Source: Actinomycetota bacterium
Lineage (GTDB): Bacteria > Actinomycetota > Thermoleophilia > Solirubrobacterales > Solirubrobacteraceae
Assembly (NCBI GenBank): GCA_005883255.1
Contig: VAXS01000120.1
Location: 1-14,995 of the forward strand
Length of the DNA stretch: 14,995 bases
Direction of reading: 5' to 3'
In this document: one piece after another, positions 5,948 to 13,258 of the stretch
Numbering within the stretch: position 1 is the first letter of the stretch
Layout of the letters: each line of letters begins with the position of its first letter
Position numbers and translations under genes: made by a program
The notes under the pieces: generated by a model
Told to the model about the DNA's origin: nothing
Databases searched by the model: none
What the model saw: the letters and a program-made list of their open reading frames with translations, nothing else

Positions 5948-7785
5948 CCCTTCGCCAGCTCCTCCATGATCAGGATCGCGCCGGTGACGTCGCTGGCCGC
6001 GAGCGGCACGCAGGACACCCGGCAGCGCATCTCCCGGCCCTTGCGGTTGACCGCGGTCACCGTCACCTCTTCACGCTCGGATTCCCCCGACAGGCACGCC
6101 AGCAGCTGCGGCTTGATCTCCTGCACGGGGAGCCCGAAGTCGAGGCCCAGCAGGTGCTTTCCCTCCGCCTCGCCCGCCCGCAGGCCCCACAGGTCCTCGG
6201 CCGCGTGGTTCCAGACCTGGACGCGCTGCTCGTGGTCGACCACCACCACTCCCAGTCCCAGGCTGGTGAGGATGGTGTCCAGGAACGTGTTCACCCGATC
6301 GAGCTCGGTCCCGCGGAGCCGGAGCTCGTCGTTGGTGGTCTCGAGCTCTTCGTTGGTGGACTGGAGCTCCTCGTTCATCGTCTCGAGCTCCTCGTTGGTG
6401 GACTGGAGCTCCTCGTTGGTCGTCTCCAGCTCCTCGTTGGTGGACTGGAGCTCCTCGTTGGTCGTCTCCAGCTCCTCCACCGTCGACTGCAGCTCCTCGT
6501 AGGCGATCTCCAGCTCGCGCTTGGATCGCTCCAGCTCCTCCTGCAGAGTCGCCTGCCCGGTGATGTCGTCGAAGGTGACGCTGGTGCCCAGGAAGTCGTT
6601 GCCCCGCAGCACCGGCGTGATGAGGACCTCGAAGGTCACCGCGTCCCGTCCGCGCGCCAGCATCTCCACCCGGCCCAGCGCCACCGGGCGGCGCGCCTCC
6701 TGGGCCCGCTCGATGCCCGCCCGCAGCTCCGCCGGTTTGTAGGAGACGTCGAGCTCCTGCAGCTGCTTCCCGATGTCGCGGCGCGTGAGGCCGAGCTGCC
6801 GGCGGGCCTGCTGGTTCGCGAAGAGCACGGTCCCCTCGGCGTCGACCACGATCTGGGCGACCGGAGCGACGTCGAGCGCGCTCTCTCGCACCGACCCGAG
6901 GTCGGGGCTCGACTCCGGCCCCGGGTTGTCGTCGCCGTTGGCGCGCGCGACGAACGCGTAGCGGTCGCGGAGGGTGGGGCGGGGGACCCGGGCGAACACC
7001 CGCCGCTTGAGCTCGAGCGGCACGAACAGGTCCGTGTGGGTGATGAGCATCTCGGACTTGCCGAGGAAGAGGACGCCGTGGTCGCGCAGCGCGAAGTGGA
7101 AGCCCTCGAGCATGTGCGACTGGGCCTCGGCGTTGAAGTACATGAGGGTGTTGCGGCAGACCAGGAGGTCCACGCGCGAGATGGGCGCGTCCTGCACCAG
7201 GTCGTTGCGCCCGAAGATGACCATCCGGCGCAGGTCGGATCGGAACGTGTACCGGGAGTCGGTCCGGTCGAGGTAGCGCTCGCGCACGGGCTCGGGCACG
7301 TCCTTGACGTCGTCGGCGCTGTAGGTGGCGTGCCGGGCGACGTTGAGCGCGTCCTCGTCGACGTCGGTCGCGTAGATCTTGACCCGCTCGCGATAGGCGT
7401 CGTCGCCCAGCGCCTCGGCCAGCAGGATGGCCACGCTGTAGGCCTCCTCGCCGGTGGCGCAGCCCGCGCACCAGACGCGCACGTCCTCGTCCTCGGGCTT
7501 GTCCCCCAGCAGGCGCGGGACCACGTCCTCCGCCAGGTAGTCCCAGGCCGGCCGATCCCGGAAGAACCCGGTGACGTTGATGAGGATCGTGTCGAAGAGG
7601 AGCCCGAACTCCTCGGGGTGGACCTCGAGGTAGTCGACGTACTCCCGCGGACCGGCGACCCCCACGTCCTTCATGCGCCTGTCGAACCGGCGGGTCAGGC
7701 TCGCGCGCTTGTAGCCGCCGAAGTCGAAGCCGCGCGTGCGCTTCAGGTACTCCAGGAGCTCTTCGAATTGCTGATCCTCGGCCAT
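5944..7785 (-). CDS. CheR-type methyltransferase fused to PAS, coiled coil and PAS
   Basis: A 613-residue multidomain protein. Residues 1-270 are a CheR methyltransferase: N-terminal helical domain (RGFDFGGYKRASLTRRFDRR), the INVTGFFRD segment (69-77), SAM-binding WCAGCATGEEAYS (105-117), ATDVDEDAL (139-147) and VDLLVCRNTLMYFN (205-218). CheR uses SAM to methylate glutamates. A PAS domain follows at about 300-410, then a long coiled coil (411-495) with a 14-residue repeat at 429-488, then a second PAS (about 496-610). This order is known from CheB-CheR-PAS hybrids in which the EELQSTNEELETTN linker recurs. The ATG at 7785 follows GGGGGA. It lies 19 bases downstream of the cheB-like gene on the same strand, clearly one operon. 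No receptor gene is in view, so substrate is unknown. Confidence 0.93.
   Translation of the reverse strand: MAEDQQFEELLEYLKRTRGFDFGGYKRASLTRRFDRRMKDVGVAGPREYVDYLEVHPEEFGLLFDTILINVTGFFRDRPAWDYLAEDVVPRLLGDKPEDEDVRVWCAGCATGEEAYSVAILLAEALGDDAYRERVKIYATDVDEDALNVARHATYSADDVKDVPEPVRERYLDRTDSRYTFRSDLRRMVIFGRNDLVQDAPISRVDLLVCRNTLMYFNAEAQSHMLEGFHFALRDHGVLFLGKSEMLITHTDLFVPLELKRRVFARVPRPTLRDRYAFVARANGDDNPGPESSPDLGSVRESALDVAPVAQIVVDAEGTVLFANQQARRQLGLTRRDIGKQLQELDVSYKPAELRAGIERAQEARRPVALGRVEMLARGRDAVTFEVLITPVLRGNDFLGTSVTFDDITGQATLQEELERSKRELEIAYEELQSTVEELETTNEELQSTNEELETTNEELQSTNEELETMNEELQSTNEELETTNDELRLRGTELDRVNTFLDTILTSLGLGVVVVDHEQRVQVWNHAAEDLWGLRAGEAEGKHLLGLDFGLPVQEIKPQLLACLSGESEREEVTVTAVNRKGREMRCRVSCVPLAASDVTGAILIMEELAKG
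6322..6501 (-). repeat. 42-base tandem coding repeat in the CheR-PAS linker
   Basis: About four copies of a 42-base unit encode EELQSTNEELETTN variants (residues 429-488). The GAGGAGCTCCAGTC and GAGGAGCTGGAGACG half-units alternate every 21 bases. This is a coding minisatellite-like tract forming two-heptad coiled-coil turns, not CRISPR. Confidence 0.85.
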
Positions 7786-7804
7786 GGTCCCCGTCCGGGG
7801 AGCG

Positions 7805-8893
7805 CTACGTGGAGCCTGCGCCGTTGCCCGACGGCTTGGTGGCGACCTCCTCGGGCTCGCTCACGGCGGCCTCGTCGCCCTCCGGTGCTTGCATTATCGC
7901 CTCTCGAATCAAGCCGACGCGAGCCTGGGCGTCACGGGCCTGGATCTGGAAGCGGTCTGCGCTCGAAGAGTCGTCGCGGTGCTGCCGGGCGCGGGCGGAC
8001 ATGCGCGCCAGCAGCTCCGCCCGCTCCTCCAGCGTTCGCAGCGCCGCCCACAGGGCGGACTCCAGGGAGTCGGCCTGAGAGGACAGCAGGGTCTCGGGCG
8101 AGAAGGTGTGCCCCACGCGGCACTGGAGCCGCACGAGGCTGCCCTCGTTGACCTGCCAGAGGGCGCCGCCGCAGTCCGGGCAGGTGAGCCCGGTGGCGTC
8201 GTCGCCGTCGCCGCTGGGGTCGTCGAGCCGGGCCGCGACCGGCTCCGCCGAGCCCCCCATCGAGGCGGGGGCGGGATGGCCCTCGCGCACCAGCCGGGTG
8301 AGCAGGGGCGCGATTCCCTTGAGGGGGGCGATCCAGTCCACGGCCACGCTCTTCGCCGCGCTGCGGGGCATGCCCGGGTACAGCGCCTCCTGCGGGTCCT
8401 GCACGATCGCCAGGCCGCCCAGCGACTTGACGTGCCGCAGCCCGGACGTGCCGTCGTCGCGCGCGCCGGAGAGGATCACGCCGACGACCCGGGACCCGTA
8501 GGCCCAGGCGGCGGAGCGGAACAGCACGTCCACCGCGGGTCGGTGTCCGTTCTCGCGCGGCCCGCGCGACAGCTCCAGGCGTCCCGGCTGCACCACCACG
8601 TGGTGGTCGGGAGGGGCGACGTAGATCCGCCCCGGCGCGAGCTCCTGACCGTCGGTCGCGGCCTCGGCGGGCAGCGGCCCGGCCCGGTCGAGCAGCTGGG
8701 GCAGCAGGCTGGTCCCGCTGGACAGCACGTGCAGCACGACCAGCACCGGCGCCCGGAAGTCGCCCGGGAGGTCGCGCACCAAGGCGAGCAGCGCCTCCAC
8801 GCCTCCCGCCGAGGCGCCGATCACCACGAGGTCGTGGCGCCTGTCCGCCTCGGCCGCGGAGGGCCGCCGGGGGGCGGGTTGGGCGTGGGCCAC
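7805..8893 (-). CDS. CheB-type protein-glutamate methylesterase with zinc-ribbon tail
   Basis: A 362-residue protein with a CheB methylesterase domain at about 18-205. The catalytic triad is visible: Ser28 in GASAGG, His55 in LHVLSSGTS and Asp147 in SGARDDGTSG; APPDHH and YPGMPRSA are also conserved. It lacks the N-terminal receiver domain of classical CheB, so it is not controlled by CheA-type phosphorylation of that domain. Residues 236-265 contain CPDCGG and QCRVGHTFSPE (Cys238, Cys241, Cys258, His262), a likely Zn site seen in stand-alone CheB relatives, followed by a helical tail to about 340. The GTG start at 8893 is supported by GAGGAG six bases upstream. It is first in an operon with the CheR-PAS gene. 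Confidence 0.92.
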   Translation of the reverse strand: MAHAQPAPRRPSAAEADRRHDLVVIGASAGGVEALLALVRDLPGDFRAPVLVVLHVLSSGTSLLPQLLDRAGPLPAEAATDGQELAPGRIYVAPPDHHVVVQPGRLELSRGPRENGHRPAVDVLFRSAAWAYGSRVVGVILSGARDDGTSGLRHVKSLGGLAIVQDPQEALYPGMPRSAAKSVAVDWIAPLKGIAPLLTRLVREGHPAPASMGGSAEPVAARLDDPSGDGDDATGLTCPDCGGALWQVNEGSLVRLQCRVGHTFSPETLLSSQADSLESALWAALRTLEERAELLARMSARARQHRDDSSSADRFQIQARDAQARVGLIREAIMQAPEGDEAAVSEPEEVATKPSGNGAGST

Positions 8894-8953
8894 GAATGCT
8901 CCTCTGGTGGGTGTTCCAGGGTACGGGATCGCGCGGGGCGGGTCGAGGACCGG

Positions 8954-8978
8954 TTACCCGGTTGCCAGCTTGGGCAAC
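8954..8978 (-). promoter_or_regulatory. Weak SigB-like element upstream of the cheB-like gene
   Basis: On the minus strand GTTGCC (8978-8973), 13 bases and GGGTAA (8959-8954) resemble a SigB-type promoter facing the GTG at 8893. It lies inside the last codons of ligD, and its TAA is the ligD stop. The -35 half also forms a GTTGCC/GGCAAC dyad. Chance occurrence is quite possible. Confidence 0.2.
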
Positions 8979-11272
8979 TCCTGGCGCAGCGTGACCGCGT
9001 CCGCCAGGGGATCGCCCCGGTCGGCCACGCGCTCGAGGACCGCGCCGGCCTCGAAGGTCAGGGCGCCCGCGTCGCCCGCGTCGAGCGCGGCGTCGAGCTC
9101 CTCCCACTCGACCGGGGTGGACACCGTGGGTCGCTCCCGGGCCCGCAGCGAGTACGCGCACACCGTCGTCTTGTGCTCGTCGTTCTGGCTCCAGTCCACC
9201 AGCACGCGCCCGGCCCGCAGCGACTTGGTCATCCGGGAGACCACGCGCTCGGGATGGGTCTTCTCCATCAGCTCCGCCACCGCGCGGGCGAACGGCTTGG
9301 TCTCGTCGTAGGTGACGTCGGTGTTGAGCGGGACCTGGGCGTGCAGGCCCTTGGAGCCCGAAGTCTTGACGAAGGTGCGCAGCCCGAGCTGCTCGAACGT
9401 CCCGTGCAGCCACAGCGCCACCTCGGCGCAGTCGAGGACGTCGGCGCCCGGGCCGGGGTCGAGGTCGAAGACCATCGTCGTGGGACGGTCGATCGCCTCC
9501 GCCCGCGACAGCGAGGTGTGCAGCTCGAGGTCCGCGAGGTTGCCCAGCCAGGCCAGGGTGGCGGCGTCGTTGGCCAGGCAGTAGTCGATGTGGCCGCGCC
9601 CGCGGCTGGGGACGGACACGGTCGCCACCCAGTCCGGCCGGTGCGACGGGCACTGCTTCTCGTAGAAGTGCTGGCTCTCCACGCCGTCGGGGTAGCGCTT
9701 GAGGGTGAGCGGACGGCCCTGGAGGTGGGGCAGGAGGACGGGTGCGGCCCGCAGGTAGTAGTCGATGACGTCGCCCTTGGTGAAGCCGGCCCGCGGGTAC
9801 AGCACCTTGTCGCGGTTCGAGACCTTGATCGTGCGCCCGTCGACCTCGAGCTGGTCGCCGCGGACGGACGGCTCGCGCAGGCCCTTGTACGAGGGCGCGC
9901 GGAGCGTCCCGCTGGCGGTCCACTCCCGGAACTCCACGATCGCCTGCAGCCGCGGCTCCACGAACACCGCGCCGCGCGGCGGCTGGCGGCCCTCGAACGG
10001 GCTGGTCTTGCGACGCAGCGGCTTGAGCTTGGCCTGCAGGGCGGCGAGGTCCTGCTCCTTGAAGCCGGTGCCGACCCGCCCCACGTAGCGCAGCCTGCCC
10101 TCCTCGTCGCGCCGGCCCACCACCAGCGCTCCGATGCGATCGGTGCGCCGGCCCTCGCCGGGCAGCCAGCCGCCGATCCACAGCTCGGCGCGCTGCAGGT
10201 TCTTCACCTTGATCCAGGCGCCGCTGCGCTTCTCCGGCTCGTACGGGCTGTCCAGGCGCTTGGCGATCACACCCTCCAGCCCCTGCTCGGCGGTCGCGGC
10301 CAGCAGCGCCGCGCCGTCGCCCACGCGGTGGCGGGGCGTCTGCCAGCCCGGGCCGTCGAGCCCCAGCTCCTCCAGGCGGGCGCGCCGCTCGGCGTAGGGC
10401 CTGGACATCAGCGACTCGCCGTCGAGGTGGAGCAGGTCGAAGATCACGTAGGCCACCGGGTTGGCCTTCGCCTGGCGGCGCACCTGCGAGTCCGAGGCCA
10501 GGTGCATACGTCGCTGGAGACGCTCGAAGCTGGGCCGGCCCTCCTCGTCGAACGCCACCACCTCGCCGTCGAGGACCGCCGTGCGCGCCCCCAGCTCCCG
10601 GGCCAGCCCCCGGACCTCGGGGTAGCGCGCGGTGATGTCGTTGAGGTTGCGCGACTGCAGGCGCAGCCGGCCCGGCTCCGCGTAGGCGATCGCGCGCACG
10701 CCGTCCCACTTGACCTCGAAGCCGTAGCGCTCCTCGTCGCGGGGCAGGGGCCCGAGCTTGGCCAGCATGGGGACGACGCGCTCGGGCATCGGGTCGCGGC
10801 CCGCCCGCTCGGGCGGGTCCATGCGGTGGATCATCCAGTCCTTGGGCTCGCGCCCGGCGCGGAAGAGCACGTAGCGGCCGCGCACGCGCTCCCCGTGGAA
10901 GGTGACCATCACCTCGTCGTCGCGGAACTTGTGGACCTCGTAGGTCCCGCGGTCCCATACGCGCATCGTGCCCGCGCCGTACTCGCCGCGGGGGATCTCG
11001 CCCTCGAAGTCCAGGTACTCGAGGGGGTGGTCCTCGGTGCGCACCGCCTTGCGGTTGCGTTGGGGGTCGTCGGGGATCCCGTTCGGCACCGCCCACGAGG
11101 CCAGCGCCCCGTCGCGCTCCAGGCGCAGGTCCCAGTGCAGGCGACGGGCATGGTGCTCCTGGATCACGAAGCGCGGAGCCGCCGGCTGCTTGCGGCTCCG
11201 GCGCTTCGGCGCCGGCTCGGAGGTCGTCTCGAAGTCGCGCTTGCGCTCGTACTCCGTCAGCTTCCGGGCCAT
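8954..11272 (-). CDS. ligD: ATP-dependent DNA ligase D (phosphoesterase-ligase-polymerase)
   Basis: A 772-residue LigD, the end-processing and sealing enzyme of bacterial non-homologous end joining. The 3'-phosphoesterase domain is first (about 33-150): FVIQEHHARRLHWDLRLERDG, with His46, Asp48 and EDHPLEYL. The ligase domain (about 165-470) has the adenylated Lys188 in EVKWDGVRA, then LDGEVVAF, EGVIAKRLDSPY and AWIKVKN. The primase-like polymerase domain follows (about 480-770): KVLYPRAGFTKGDVIDYY, the metal-binding DLDPGPG (Asp603, Asp605), KTSGSKGLHAQVP and LVDWSQND. This PE-ligase-polymerase order matches Pseudomonas LigD rather than the polymerase-first mycobacterial one. All three active sites look intact. 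LigD normally works with Ku; no ku is in the window. ATG at 11272; the upstream region is rich in inverted repeats. Confidence 0.95.
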   Translation of the reverse strand: MARKLTEYERKRDFETTSEPAPKRRSRKQPAAPRFVIQEHHARRLHWDLRLERDGALASWAVPNGIPDDPQRNRKAVRTEDHPLEYLDFEGEIPRGEYGAGTMRVWDRGTYEVHKFRDDEVMVTFHGERVRGRYVLFRAGREPKDWMIHRMDPPERAGRDPMPERVVPMLAKLGPLPRDEERYGFEVKWDGVRAIAYAEPGRLRLQSRNLNDITARYPEVRGLARELGARTAVLDGEVVAFDEEGRPSFERLQRRMHLASDSQVRRQAKANPVAYVIFDLLHLDGESLMSRPYAERRARLEELGLDGPGWQTPRHRVGDGAALLAATAEQGLEGVIAKRLDSPYEPEKRSGAWIKVKNLQRAELWIGGWLPGEGRRTDRIGALVVGRRDEEGRLRYVGRVGTGFKEQDLAALQAKLKPLRRKTSPFEGRQPPRGAVFVEPRLQAIVEFREWTASGTLRAPSYKGLREPSVRGDQLEVDGRTIKVSNRDKVLYPRAGFTKGDVIDYYLRAAPVLLPHLQGRPLTLKRYPDGVESQHFYEKQCPSHRPDWVATVSVPSRGRGHIDYCLANDAATLAWLGNLADLELHTSLSRAEAIDRPTTMVFDLDPGPGADVLDCAEVALWLHGTFEQLGLRTFVKTSGSKGLHAQVPLNTDVTYDETKPFARAVAELMEKTHPERVVSRMTKSLRAGRVLVDWSQNDEHKTTVCAYSLRARERPTVSTPVEWEELDAALDAGDAGALTFEAGAVLERVADRGDPLADAVTLRQELPKLATG

Positions 11273-11273
11273 G

Positions 11274-11365
11274 CCTGGAGTATCCCCCCAGGCGCGAACG
11301 AGGCCCGGCAGGAAAACCGGGCCTCGGAGGCCGCCTTTGCGAAGGGTGAGGCCGCGGCAAAGGCG
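11274..11365 (-). promoter_or_regulatory. Structured leader: three successive inverted repeats before ligD
   Basis: Three perfect inverted repeats follow one another just upstream of the ligD ATG. They are CGCCTTTGC/GCAAAGGCG (11332-11340 with 11357-11365, 16-base loop), CGAGGCCCGG/CCGGGCCTCG (11299-11308 with 11317-11326, 8-base loop) and CCTGG/CCAGG (11274-11278 with 11288-11292). Read in the ligD direction, the last one holds the purine-rich GGGGGA in its loop, next to the start codon. This could be a regulatory leader, a small RNA or terminators for an unseen transcript. It matches no riboswitch I recognise. The rest of the 224-base gap (11366-11496) shows no gene, only a small CCGCA-TTT-TGCGG hairpin at 11440-11452. 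Confidence 0.4.
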
Positions 11366-11496
11366 AGGGGTCTCTGGCAGGCGGTGTGCCCGCCCGCCGG
11401 CCGCCGAAACGCGCGCGGGCCGCCCGACCCGCTTCCAGCCCGCATTTTGCGGAGATTGAGCCGGGCGCGTCAGGCCCTCGCGGGCGGGGAAGAAAC

Positions 11497-11772
11497 ATGG
11501 TCGTGGGCGACCTGCACTGGACCGAGATCTCCGAGGGCTGGCCGGTGATCGGGCGGGGCGGCCACCCGCTGGGGCGGATCGTGCAGGTGATGGGCGATCG
11601 CGAGCACGACGCCTTTCGCGGCGTCACGGTGAACGGCGTGCGCTGGGGCGGCGAGCGCCTGATCCCGGCCGATCGGGTGGCCCGGATCGCCAGCGGCCGG
11701 GTGGAGGTCGCGGTGGCGGCCGACGAGCTCGCCCGGTTCGACTACGCCCTCCCCGCGCGACCCAGCGAGTAG
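11497..11772 (+). CDS. PRC-barrel-like small protein
   Basis: A 91-residue protein with the look of a PRC-barrel or related small beta-barrel. LHWTEISEGWPVIGRGGHPLGRIVQVMGD (6-34) resembles the opening strands (a 'G-x-x-V/I... G-x-x-L/I-G-x-I/V' pattern), followed by FRGVTVNG, RLIPADRVARIASGRVEVAV. Such domains bind RNA or protein partners, for example in ribosome maturation or photosynthetic reaction centres; here the partner is unknown. No signal peptide or membrane segment. The ATG at 11497 follows CGGGGAAG at about 6 bases. The next gene starts 16 bases after the stop, so both are probably one transcript. The family call rests on the general strand pattern, so it is moderate. Confidence 0.6.
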   Translation: MVVGDLHWTEISEGWPVIGRGGHPLGRIVQVMGDREHDAFRGVTVNGVRWGGERLIPADRVARIASGRVEVAVAADELARFDYALPARPSE

Positions 11773-11788
11773 GATCGCTCGGGCTCCC

Positions 11789-12928
11789 GTGGCGACGATC
11801 TCCGAGCTCGATGGTGCGACGCTGCGCCGGCTGTCGGGCCTGCGGCCCGAGCGGGCGAAGGTCCTGAGCATCTACCTCAACCTCGACCCGCACGACTTCG
11901 CCACCCCGGCCGCCCGCAGCACCGCGATCACGTCCCTGCTCGACGAGGCCGACCGGCGCGCCCGCGGGGACGGGCTCGAGCACGCCGAGCGCATGGCCCT
12001 GCGCGAGGACGTGGAGCGTGCGCGGGAGTTCTTCGCGGGCGACTTCAGCGCCAAGCACGCGGGCGCGCTCGCCGTCTTCGCCTGCGGCCCGGTAGGGCTG
12101 TTCGAGGCGCTGCGGCTGCCCCGCCCGGTCCCGTCCGAGGTGGTGGTGGACGACACGCCGTGGGTCGAGCCGCTGGTGCGCTTCAGCCGACCCGACCGGG
12201 TGTGCGCCGTGCTGGTCAACCGGCGCGTCGCCCGCTTCCTGCGCGGGTCGCGCGACCGGCTGGAGGAGCTGGCGACCGTCGAGGACGACGTCCACGGCTG
12301 GCACGACCAGGGAGGCTGGTCGCAGCCGCGCTACCAGCGCGGGATCGAGAAGGAGATCCAGGACCACCTGGCGCACGCCTCGCGGCGGCTGTTCGCCCTC
12401 TTCCGCCGCCGGCCGTTCGACCGCCTCCTGGTGGGCGCCACCACGGAGCTGTGGCCCGCCTTCGAGCGTCAGCTGCACCCGTACGTGGCCGAGCGGGTGA
12501 TCGCCCGCTTCGACATCGACGTGGAGAACGCCACCCCGGAGCAGGTGCGCGAGGCCGTGGCGCCGCTGATCGACGAGGCCGAGCGCGAGCGCGAGCAGGC
12601 GGCGCTCGAGCGGCTGCGGCAGGGGCTGGGCGCCGGGAACCGGGCCACGGCCGGGCTCGAGCCGGTGCTGGAGGCGCTCAACGAGCGGCGCGTCGCGGTG
12701 CTCCTATTCGAAGAGGGGGCGCAGCTGCAGGGCGTGGTGTGCCCGCACGACGGCTGGCTGGGCGTGGACGTCGCCGAGTGCCCGCTGGACGGGACGCCGG
12801 TGGAACGCCGCGAGAACGTGGTGGAGGACGCCGTCGAGGCGGCGGTGCTCCAGGCCGCCGACCCCATCGCCCTCGAGCCCGGCGAGCTGGCCGAGCACGG
12901 GCGCATCGCCGCGGTCCTGCGCTTCTAG
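11789..12928 (+). CDS. baeRF-family (eRF1/Vms1-like) protein, putative peptidyl-tRNA hydrolase
   Basis: A 379-residue protein resembling bacterial archaeo-eukaryotic release-factor-like (baeRF) proteins, probably the family 10 group. The N-terminal part has KVLSIYLNLDP (24-34), typical of the group. A central eRF1 domain-2-like segment (about 135-245) contains VLVNRRVARFL and the loop GWHDQGGWSQPRYQR (170-184), whose GGWSQ (175-179) sits where the GGQ-like catalytic loop of eRF1/Vms1 relatives would be. The C-terminal L7Ae-like part (about 250-379) includes LEALNERRVAVLLFEEGAQL and paired CPHD/CPLD motifs (zinc-like). Relatives release peptides from stalled ribosomes; activity here is inferred. 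Start GTG 11789. The TAG at 12926-12928 shares CTAG with the convergent zinc-ribbon gene. Confidence 0.78.
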   Translation: MATISELDGATLRRLSGLRPERAKVLSIYLNLDPHDFATPAARSTAITSLLDEADRRARGDGLEHAERMALREDVERAREFFAGDFSAKHAGALAVFACGPVGLFEALRLPRPVPSEVVVDDTPWVEPLVRFSRPDRVCAVLVNRRVARFLRGSRDRLEELATVEDDVHGWHDQGGWSQPRYQRGIEKEIQDHLAHASRRLFALFRRRPFDRLLVGATTELWPAFERQLHPYVAERVIARFDIDVENATPEQVREAVAPLIDEAEREREQAALERLRQGLGAGNRATAGLEPVLEALNERRVAVLLFEEGAQLQGVVCPHDGWLGVDVAECPLDGTPVERRENVVEDAVEAAVLQAADPIALEPGELAEHGRIAAVLRF

Positions 12929-13131
12929 CCGGTGCTCGGCGGCGCGATGGAGGGCGACGCGGCGCGGAGCGGTGACTGGGGGCCCGGAGGCTTCACTGCC
13001 CGGCCCCGCGTGGGGGCCGGATGGGGGTGGGCGGTCATCGCCCGCTCGCACAGGGGGCACCCGCGCGCCCGCTTGGGACTGGCGCTGTAGACCCGGACCT
13101 GGCAGTCCGCGCACTCGAACGTGTAGACCAT
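12925..13131 (-). CDS. Small zinc-ribbon protein
   Basis: A 68-residue protein starting at ATG 13131 behind a near-perfect GGAGGAGAG ribosome site. The frame stays open further upstream, but that part lacks such a site and is Arg-rich. Residues 1-30 contain two CxxC pairs (ECADC, Cys7/Cys10, and GCPLC, Cys25/Cys28) spaced as in FmdB/rubredoxin-like zinc ribbons. The rest (about 32-68) is Pro/Arg/Ser-rich and probably disordered. Such mini ribbons may bind metal and nucleic acid or protein; no specific role can be given. It is convergent with the baeRF gene and shares its CTAG stop, and divergent from the DUF1360 gene. Confidence 0.75.
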   Translation of the reverse strand: MVYTFECADCQVRVYSASPKRARGCPLCERAMTAHPHPAPTRGRAVKPPGPQSPLRAASPSIAPPSTG

Positions 13132-13189
13132 CTCTCTCTCCTCCGAACCCGCCGTTGCCGGCTCCCGCTGGCGCCGACGGCGGGCCGCG

Positions 13190-13218
13190 ATCGTATACGG
13201 GGCGGCCTGATCCGTCCA
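13190..13218 (-). promoter_or_regulatory. Possible vegetative promoter for the zinc-ribbon gene
   Basis: On the minus strand TGGACG (13218-13213), a 17-base spacer and TACGAT (13195-13190) each match four of six consensus bases of a housekeeping promoter. It lies in the 127-base divergent gap and gives a leader of about 50 bases ending in the strong ribosome site of the gene starting at 13131. Confidence 0.35.
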
Positions 13219-13258
13219 CTCCGTTTTCCGCCGCCGTCGCGCGGGAAGGAGACCAGCG

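Noticed and set aside
6322..6501. Regularly spaced repeat that could suggest a CRISPR array
   Set aside because: The units are contiguous, in frame, and code for a known coiled-coil linker; there are no unique spacers.
5302..8151. A 949-residue plus-strand frame
   Set aside because: Runs across the regulator gene in the wrong frame and then antisense to the CheR-PAS gene; repeats such as LVGGLELL mirror the coiled-coil repeat.
7784..11548. A 1254-residue open frame on the plus strand antisense to ligD and cheB
   Set aside because: Low-complexity shadow with no domain; the opposite strand encodes well-conserved enzymes throughout.
7932..11627. A 1231-residue open frame on the minus strand
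   Set aside because: It overlaps ligD and the cheB-like gene in another frame and is only Arg/Ala/Gly/Pro-rich shadow sequence of high-GC coding DNA.
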